From an uncultured Dorea sp. (lineage in GTDB: Bacteria; Bacillota; Clostridia; Lachnospirales; Lachnospiraceae), in contig NZ_CAKRAH010000005.1 in assembly GCF_934294775.1 (NCBI RefSeq), forward strand, positions 35,222 through 99,221: a stretch of DNA of 64,000 nucleotides, given 5' to 3'. Shown here in pieces: positions 57,980-64,000 of the stretch. The first letter of the stretch is position 1, and each line of letters starts with the position of its first letter. Made by a program: the position numbers and the translations under genes. The notes under the pieces are model-generated. The model was given only the letters and a program-made list of their open reading frames with translations, was not told the DNA's origin and searched no databases.

Positions 57980-60457
57980 TTAGTAGTCCAGTTCTGCCTC
58001 TCCTACTACGACATGATCCAGATGCCAGATATCATCTACATATTCCTGGATTGTTCTGTCTGCTGAGAATTTACCACAGCATGCACTGTTCTTAAGAGCC
58101 ATTCTTGCCCATTTTTCTGTATCTTTGTAAGCTTCCATAGCGCGTGCCTGAGCATCTGCGTAAGAACGGAAGTCTTTTAAGATAAAGTACATATCTGCTT
58201 TTGAACCACCCTGATTGTTCAGAAGGCTGTTGTAAAGATCACGGTACATCTCTTTATCTCCGTTAGAATATGTTCCGTCTACCAGCTGGTCTACAACTCT
58301 TCTGATCTCTGGATCATTGTTGTAGATATCGTATGGGTTGTATCCGCCGTTCTGCTCGTAGTTGATAACTTCGTCAGCACTCAGTCCGAAGATAAATGCA
58401 TTGTCGATTCCAACTTCGTCTACGATCTCTACGTTCGCTCCGTCCATTGTTCCAAGAGTCGGTGCACCGTTCATCATGAACTTCATGTTACCTGTTCCGG
58501 AAGCTTCTTTGGAAGCTGTAGAAATCTGCTCACTGATATCAGCTGCTGCAAAAATCAGCTCTGCATTAGATACACGATAGTCCTCGATGAAGACAACTTT
58601 CAGTTTACCATTGATGCTGCGGTCGTTGTTGATCACATCAGCAACAGAGTTGATCAGTTTGATGATCTCTTTTGCACGGATGTATCCGGCAGATGCTTTT
58701 GCACCGAAGATGTATGTCTTAGGATAGAAGGACATTTCCGGATGCTCTTTGATCTGGTTGTACAGATACATTACATGCAGGATGTTAAGGAGCTGACGTT
58801 TGTACTCGTGCAGACGTTTTACCTGTACATCGAAGATAGATCTTGGATCTACTTCTACTCCGTTATGCTCTTTGATGTAAGCTGCAAGACGCTCTTTGTT
58901 CTTGAACTTGATTGTCATGAATTCTTTCAGAGCTTCTTCATCATCCAGCCATTTCTTCAGTCCGTCCATCTTAGACAGGTCTGTGATCCATTCTTTTGTT
59001 CCGAGTTTTTCTGTTACCCAGTCAGCAAGCAGTGGGTTCGCATGCATGAGGAAACGTCTCTGTGTGATACCATTTGTCTTATTATTGAACTTCTCTGGCA
59101 TCATCTGATAGAAGTCTTTTAACTCCTGATTCTTCAGGATCTCTGTATGCAGTTTTGCAACACCATTGACAGAATAACCTGCAACGATTGCAAGGTGTGC
59201 CATCTTAACCTGGCCATCCATCAGGATTGCCATCTTTCTTACTTTCTCTTCATTACCAGGATACTGTGCTCTTACCTGCTCGATGAAACGGCGGTCGATC
59301 TCCTGAATGATCTGGTAGATACGTGGAAGCAGTTTAGAGAACAGGTCGATTGGCCATTTCTCAAGTGCTTCTGCCATGATGGTATGGTTGGTGTATGCAC
59401 AGCATTTTGTTGTGATATCCCATGCTTCATTCCATCCAAGGTCTTCCTCATCAAGAAGGATACGCATAAGCTCTGCTACTGCTACTGTAGGATGTGTATC
59501 ATTCATCTGGAATGTTACTTTCTCAGGAAGTTTGCTGATATCGCCATGTTTCTTTTTGAACTTCGCAACTGCTGCCTGGATACTTGCGGATACGAAGAAA
59601 TACTGCTGTTTCAGTCTCAGCTCTTTTCCTGCGTAGTGGTTATCATTTGGATAAAGAACTTCTACGATGTTCTTTGCAAGGTTCTCCTGCTCAACAGCTT
59701 TGTGATAATCTCCACGGTCAAATGAATCTAACTGGAAGTTTACGATCGCTTCTGCATCCCAGATACGGAGTGTATTAACGATGTGGTTACCATAACCAAC
59801 GATTGGATAATCGTAAGGGATAGCCATTACGGATTCATAGTTCTCCTGAACGAAATGAGTCTTACCATTCTCATCGTATTCTACACGGATATTTCCACCA
59901 AAACGTACTTCTTTTGCATATTCAGGTCTGCGAAGCTCGAACGGGTTACCGTCTTTTAACCAGTTATCCGGTGCCTCTACCTGATAGCCGTCTCTGATTT
60001 TCTGCTTGAACATACCATAACGGTAACGGATACCACATCCATAAGATGCATATCCCAGTGTTGCAAGAGAATCCAGGAAACAAGCTGCCAGACGTCCAAG
60101 TCCACCGTTACCAAGTGCCGGATCCGGCTCCTGGTCCTCGATCACGTTGAGATCAATTCCCATCTCTTCCAGAGCTTCTTTTACTTCTTTATATGCTGTC
60201 ATGTTGATCAGGTTGTTTCCAAGAGCTCTTCCGAGCAGGAATTCCATGGACATGTAATATACGGTCTTCGGATCGTCTTTCTCATACTGCTTCTGTGTTG
60301 CAAGCCAGTCATCGATGATAGCTTCTTTTACAGCATAAGAAACTGCCTGGAACAACTGCTGAGGAGTTGCTTCTTCTACTTCCTTACGGAACAATGTCTT
60401 TACATTGTTCCGTACATCTCTTTTAAATACGTCTTTTTCAAATCTTGGATTATACAT
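57980..60457 (-). CDS. glgP: Glycogen/alpha-glucan phosphorylase
   Basis: 825-residue PLP enzyme releasing glucose-1-phosphate from glycogen or maltodextrin. EASGTGNMKFMMNGA carries the PLP Lys K659; EDQEPDPALGNGGLGRLAAC and DTHPTVAVAELMR are also intact. It is not in a glg cluster here. It may process storage glucan, including glucan made by the amylosucrase-like enzyme. AAGGGAAG precedes the ATG. Confidence 0.96.
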   Translation of the reverse strand: MYNPRFEKDVFKRDVRNNVKTLFRKEVEEATPQQLFQAVSYAVKEAIIDDWLATQKQYEKDDPKTVYYMSMEFLLGRALGNNLINMTAYKEVKEALEEMGIDLNVIEDQEPDPALGNGGLGRLAACFLDSLATLGYASYGCGIRYRYGMFKQKIRDGYQVEAPDNWLKDGNPFELRRPEYAKEVRFGGNIRVEYDENGKTHFVQENYESVMAIPYDYPIVGYGNHIVNTLRIWDAEAIVNFQLDSFDRGDYHKAVEQENLAKNIVEVLYPNDNHYAGKELRLKQQYFFVSASIQAAVAKFKKKHGDISKLPEKVTFQMNDTHPTVAVAELMRILLDEEDLGWNEAWDITTKCCAYTNHTIMAEALEKWPIDLFSKLLPRIYQIIQEIDRRFIEQVRAQYPGNEEKVRKMAILMDGQVKMAHLAIVAGYSVNGVAKLHTEILKNQELKDFYQMMPEKFNNKTNGITQRRFLMHANPLLADWVTEKLGTKEWITDLSKMDGLKKWLDDEEALKEFMTIKFKNKERLAAYIKEHNGVEVDPRSIFDVQVKRLHEYKRQLLNILHVMYLYNQIKEHPEMSFYPKTYIFGAKASAGYIRAKEIIKLINSVADVINNDRSINGKLKVVFIEDYRVSNAELIFAAADISEQISTASKEASGTGNMKFMMNGAPTLGTMDGANVEIVDEVGIDNAFIFGLSADEVINYEQNGGYNPYDIYNNDPEIRRVVDQLVDGTYSNGDKEMYRDLYNSLLNNQGGSKADMYFILKDFRSYADAQARAMEAYKDTEKWARMALKNSACCGKFSADRTIQEYVDDIWHLDHVVVGEAELDY

Positions 60458-60492
60458 TTTCTACTTCCCTTCTGATAAAACTTGGGCTTTGA

Positions 60493-63400
60493 TTATCTTT
60501 TTTCTACACCGATTGTTACTGCCTCACCGTTGATCTTCCACTCTTTGGTATATCCTGCAGGAGCGGCTTTTGTAACTTCCAGTGCAAGTGTCTCGTCTGC
60601 GATAGTAGATGCATTATCTGCAAATACTTGTTCTGCTTTTTCTGTACCTTCGTAAGTTACTGCAATCTTATCCATAACTTCGAATCCTGCTTCCTTACGC
60701 ATGGTCTGTACTTTACTGATGATCTCACGTACGAATCCTTCTTCCAGAAGTTCTTCTGAAAGGTTTGTATCCATAACAACTGTGATTCCGTTATCATTTT
60801 CAGATACATATCCTGGCATCTGTGCAGATTCAATCAACAGATCTTCACGGAACAGAGTTACTTCCTGTCCATTGATATCAAGCTTCAGGGCATCTGTAGC
60901 ATTTAACTCATCCATTGCTGCATTTCCTTCGAGGTTGTCGAGCGCTGCTTTAATACCTCCTAACATTTTACCATATTTTGGACCAACTGTCTTTAACTGA
61001 GGTTTAAAAGTATATGAAGTAAAGTCACGTACATCTTGTGTAAATGTTACATTCTTTACATTTAATTCATCTTTTACGATGTCTTTGTAAAATTCCGGAA
61101 CTTCAAAATCAGCTTTTACATACATCTGTCCGATCGGCTGACGGTTCTTGATGTTAGCAATATTTCTGCATGCACGTCCCATAACAACCATCTTCAGAAC
61201 GTTGTCCATGTTAGCTTCCAGTTCTGTATCGATATGTGCTTCATTTACAACCGGGAAGTCACACAGGTGGATACTTTCCGGAGCGCTTTCATCAACGCTT
61301 CTTACCAGGTTCTGGTAAATCTCTTCTGTCATGAACGGGATCATCGGAGCTGCTGTCTTGCAGATCTCAACCAGTGCTGTGTACAGAGTCATGTAAGCAT
61401 TGATCTTATCCTGCTCCATTCCCTTAGCCCAGAAACGTTCACGGCTGCGTCTTACATACCAGTTACTCATGTCATCTACGAAGCTCTGAAGTGCCTTTGC
61501 TGCTTCCGGAATCTTATAGTTAGATAAGTCATAGTCTACTGCCTTGATTGCTGAATTGAGCTTAGACAGAAGCCATTTATCCATAACAGACAGTTTGTCA
61601 TATTCCAGTGTGTATTTTGTTGCATCGAAATCATCGATATTTGCATACAGTACGAAGAACGCATAAGTGTTCCACAGTGTTCCCATGAACTTTCTCTGTC
61701 CTTCTACAACAGCTTTTCCGTGGAAACGGTTTGGAAGCCATGGTGCACTGTTAACATAGAAGTACCAGCGGATCGCATCTGCTCCGTATTTTTCCAGTGC
61801 ATCGAATGGATCAACTGCATTTCCTTTTGATTTGCTCATCTTCTGACCATTCTCATCCTGCACGTGTCCAAGTACGATAACGTTCTTGTATGGTGCTTTG
61901 TTGAAGATCAGTGTTGAGATTGCAAGCAGTGAGTAGAACCATCCACGGGTCTGGTCAACAGCCTCGGAAATGAAATCTGCAGGGAACTGCTTTTCAAATA
62001 ATTCTTTATTCTCAAATGGATAGTGATGCTGTGCAAATGGCATAGATCCACTGTCGAACCAGCAGTCGATAACTTCCGGTACTCTGTGCATCTGTTTTCC
62101 ACAGCATGGGCACTTGATCGTTACTTCGTCGATGTATGGACGGTGAAGTTCGATCTCATCCGGACAGTTGTCAGACATTTCTTTCAGCTCTTCAATGCTT
62201 CCGATTGAATGCTGGTGTCCGCACTCACACTCCCAGATATTCAGTGGAGTTCCCCAGTAACGGTTACGGCTGATACCCCAGTCCTGAACGTTCTCAAGCC
62301 AGTCGCCGAAACGTCCTTTACCGATGCTTTCCGGAATCCAATTGATTGTGTTGTTGTTAGCGATCAGATCATCTTTTACTTCTGTCATCTTGATGAACCA
62401 TGATTCACGAGCGTAGTAAATAAGTGGTGTATCACATCTCCAGCAGTGTGGATAGCTATGCTCGAACTTCGGTGCATCGTAGAGAAGTCCACGCCCGTCG
62501 AGGTCTTTTAATACTTCCGGGTCAGCCTTCTTAACGAATAATCCGGCAAATGGAGTTGTCTCTCCCATGTTACCTTTTTCATCTACTAACTGTACGAATG
62601 GCATATCATACTTACGTCCAACCTTGGCATCATCTTCACCAAATGCAGGAGCGATATGAACAACACCAGTACCATCTGTCAGTGTTACATAAGTATCGCA
62701 TGTAACGAAGAATGCTTTCTTATTCTGCTTAGAAGCGCAGTTATAAGCACACTGGTATAATGGCTCATACTCTTTGTATTCGAGATCTTTACCCTTGTAT
62801 GTCTCAAGAATCTCGTATGCTTTCTGTCCTTCTTCTGCAAGTTTTCCAAGTACTGTATCAAGAAGTGCAACTGCCATATAGTAAGTATATCCGTCAGCAG
62901 CTTTTACTTTTGCATAATCTTCTTCTGGGTTTACGCAGAGTGCGATATTAGATGGCAGTGTCCATGGTGTAGTTGTCCATGCGAGGAAATATGCATCTTC
63001 TCCCACTACTTTAAATCGAACGATTGCAGAACGTTCTTTTACATCCTTATACCCTTGAGCAACTTCCTGTGCGGAAAGCGGAGTTCCACAACGAGGGCAG
63101 TATGGCACAATCTTGAATCCTTTATAAAGGAGCTTCTTGTCCCAGATTCTCTTAAGTGCCCACCACTCAGACTCGATGAAGTTGTTGTCATATGTTACAT
63201 ATGGGTCATCCATATCAGCCCAGAAACCTACAGTATTAGAGAAATCTTCCCACATACCTTTGTATTTCCATACGCTTTCTTTACATTTTTTAATGAATGG
63301 TTCCATACCGTATTTTTCGATCTGGTCTTTTCCGTCCAGTCCGAGAAGTTTTTCAACTTCGAGCTCTACAGGAAGTCCGTGTGTATCCCATCCGGCCTTT

Positions 63401-63642
63401 CTTGGAACTTCGTATCCTTTCATTGTGCGGTATCTTGGAATCATATCCTTGATAACACGTGTCAGAACGTGTCCGATATGCGGTTTTCCGTTAGCTGTCG
63501 GAGGGCCGTCGTAGAACATATAGATCTCGTTGCCTTCACGGTCACGCATACTTTTTCTGAAGATGTCATTATCTTCCCAGAACTTTTCAGTCTGTTTTTC
63601 TCTGTCTACAAAATTAAGATCCGTAGAAACTTTCTTATACAT
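60493..63642 (-). CDS. ileS: Isoleucyl-tRNA synthetase
   Basis: 1049-residue class I synthetase. PPTANGKPHIGHVLT has the HIGH motif (about 55-58) and KMSKSKGN the second signature. Zinc-type cysteine sets CPRCGTP and CPCCGKQM lie in the editing and catalytic parts. The length and sequence resemble the eukaryote-like IleRS2 branch, linked in other bacteria to mupirocin tolerance; this is inference. AAGGAGG precedes the ATG, and a T-box leader controls it. Confidence 0.97.
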   Translation of the reverse strand: MYKKVSTDLNFVDREKQTEKFWEDNDIFRKSMRDREGNEIYMFYDGPPTANGKPHIGHVLTRVIKDMIPRYRTMKGYEVPRKAGWDTHGLPVELEVEKLLGLDGKDQIEKYGMEPFIKKCKESVWKYKGMWEDFSNTVGFWADMDDPYVTYDNNFIESEWWALKRIWDKKLLYKGFKIVPYCPRCGTPLSAQEVAQGYKDVKERSAIVRFKVVGEDAYFLAWTTTPWTLPSNIALCVNPEEDYAKVKAADGYTYYMAVALLDTVLGKLAEEGQKAYEILETYKGKDLEYKEYEPLYQCAYNCASKQNKKAFFVTCDTYVTLTDGTGVVHIAPAFGEDDAKVGRKYDMPFVQLVDEKGNMGETTPFAGLFVKKADPEVLKDLDGRGLLYDAPKFEHSYPHCWRCDTPLIYYARESWFIKMTEVKDDLIANNNTINWIPESIGKGRFGDWLENVQDWGISRNRYWGTPLNIWECECGHQHSIGSIEELKEMSDNCPDEIELHRPYIDEVTIKCPCCGKQMHRVPEVIDCWFDSGSMPFAQHHYPFENKELFEKQFPADFISEAVDQTRGWFYSLLAISTLIFNKAPYKNVIVLGHVQDENGQKMSKSKGNAVDPFDALEKYGADAIRWYFYVNSAPWLPNRFHGKAVVEGQRKFMGTLWNTYAFFVLYANIDDFDATKYTLEYDKLSVMDKWLLSKLNSAIKAVDYDLSNYKIPEAAKALQSFVDDMSNWYVRRSRERFWAKGMEQDKINAYMTLYTALVEICKTAAPMIPFMTEEIYQNLVRSVDESAPESIHLCDFPVVNEAHIDTELEANMDNVLKMVVMGRACRNIANIKNRQPIGQMYVKADFEVPEFYKDIVKDELNVKNVTFTQDVRDFTSYTFKPQLKTVGPKYGKMLGGIKAALDNLEGNAAMDELNATDALKLDINGQEVTLFREDLLIESAQMPGYVSENDNGITVVMDTNLSEELLEEGFVREIISKVQTMRKEAGFEVMDKIAVTYEGTEKAEQVFADNASTIADETLALEVTKAAPAGYTKEWKINGEAVTIGVEKR

Positions 63643-63652
63643 ATTAACCTCC

Positions 63653-63735
63653 TTGGGGACGGAGGATTTTAAAAAAAACTCCGTCCCAAATTAAAAATGT
63701 CCTGTCCCTTTTTCAAAATGCCCTGTCCCCGGATG
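63653..63735. repeat. GGGACGG-family repeat in the ileS leader
   Basis: GGGGACGGAGGATTTT and AAACTCCGTCCC form a hairpin; two further diverged units (CCTGTCCC) lie beside it. It lies between the T-box terminator and the ileS ribosome site. Confidence 0.65.
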
Positions 63736-63780
63736 GATTCTTCCTCCGGACTTCTATACATCATATTAAATCCCGAGACA

Positions 63781-64000
63781 AAAAAAGCTCCCGCCCTGTA
63801 TAGGACGAAAGCTGAACTTACGTTTATAACCACCTAACATACCATCATATGTCTTCCCTGTAACGGAGGAATGCCGTCAGTTTTTACTTGGCAATCAAGC
63901 TTTTGTTCACAGTCTCAAACCCTTTCAAAATCTGCAACTCAGAAGTGATATTCAGATATATCTTACTTGTACCGGACTTCCACCATCCCCGGCTCGCTAT
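63781..64000 (-). promoter_or_regulatory. T-box riboswitch of ileS (5' end may be cut)
   Basis: Stem I starts near the window edge with GAGCCGGGGATGGTGGAAG and CCGGTACAAGTAAG; the specifier loop reads GAATATCAC with Ile codon ATC at 63947-63949. The T-box bulge has TGGT (63829-63832), complementary to the ACCA end of tRNA-Ile, in AGGTGGTTATAAACG. The terminator AGCTTTCGTCC/GGGCGGGAGCT plus seven T is at 63781-63813. The flank AACG instead of CCGCG is unusual. Confidence 0.88.

Noticed and set aside
1..64000. Prophage, insertion sequence, CRISPR or tRNA genes
   Set aside because: No integrase, transposase, phage structural gene, regularly spaced repeat or tRNA T-arm was recognised on either strand by eye.

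Overview
The window looks like a chromosomal segment of a spore-forming anaerobic Firmicute of the class Clostridia, most like a gut Lachnospiraceae (Dorea / Mediterraneibacter / Blautia-like). This rests on strong AGGAGG ribosome sites, the mix of sporulation genes (BofA, CwlD, SpoIIQ, SpoIID, a SleL-like GH18, RicT), reverse rubrerythrin with a PerR-type regulator, a Tad/Flp locus with DUF5702 and DUF6382 proteins, and DUF6147/TSCPD families typical of that group. The genus call is inference. Nearly all genes lie on the minus strand, so most operons read from high to low coordinates. I saw no rRNA, tRNA, CRISPR array, prophage or transposase gene.

Layout: 1-3.4 kb holds a truncated aconitase-family hydratase, a CdaR/PucR regulator and an orphan MsmK-type sugar ABC ATPase. 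3.6-9.4 kb is a housekeeping operon: a basic amino acid decarboxylase-like protein, a guanylate-kinase-like protein, holB, ricT, trmN6-like and rsmI. 9.7-18.2 kb contains mixed single genes (mtnN, a TSCPD protein, secreted or anchored unknowns in an AT-rich patch, murG, an ECF sigma factor, HIT, a soluble histidine kinase, rhomboid). 18.4-26.8 kb is a Tad/Flp-type pilus locus (tadZ-cpaF-tadB-tadC-flp-DUF5702-TadE-prepilin peptidase-TadE-DUF6382), including a 58-codon Flp pilin gene nested in another reading frame. 27-32.9 kb has bofA, dCMP deaminase, upp, Sua5/TsaC, cwlD and a GH18 spore lytic candidate.

33-38 kb: mecA, a DUF1858 protein, a tight cluster of DnaA boxes, an NlpC/P60 hydrolase, perR-like and reverse rubrerythrin genes sharing an operator-like motif, and an ECF transporter S component. 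38-48.4 kb is an alpha-galactoside (raffinose/melibiose-type) locus: msmE-msmF-msmG-aga-amylosucrase-like GH13, divergent from an AraC regulator and a soluble LacI-type sensor fused to a GGDEF domain. The transporter has no ATPase of its own; MsmK at 2.2-3.3 kb could serve it. 48.5-55.4 kb: a hemolysin III family protein and a sugar-acid locus (FCD regulator, GntP permease, IlvD/Edd dehydratase, KDG kinase, KDPG aldolase), which together form a semi-phosphorylative Entner-Doudoroff route. 55.4-64 kb: a GIY-YIG protein, spoIIQ, spoIID, glycogen phosphorylase and ileS behind a T-box leader.

The most unusual signals are the DnaA-box cluster at 34.9-35.1 kb, the LacI-sensor/GGDEF fusion, a 41-bp palindrome over the rubrerythrin promoter, two dispersed repeat families associated with terminators, the cwlD ribosome site buried in a terminator-like hairpin, and extreme gene overlaps in the Tad locus.
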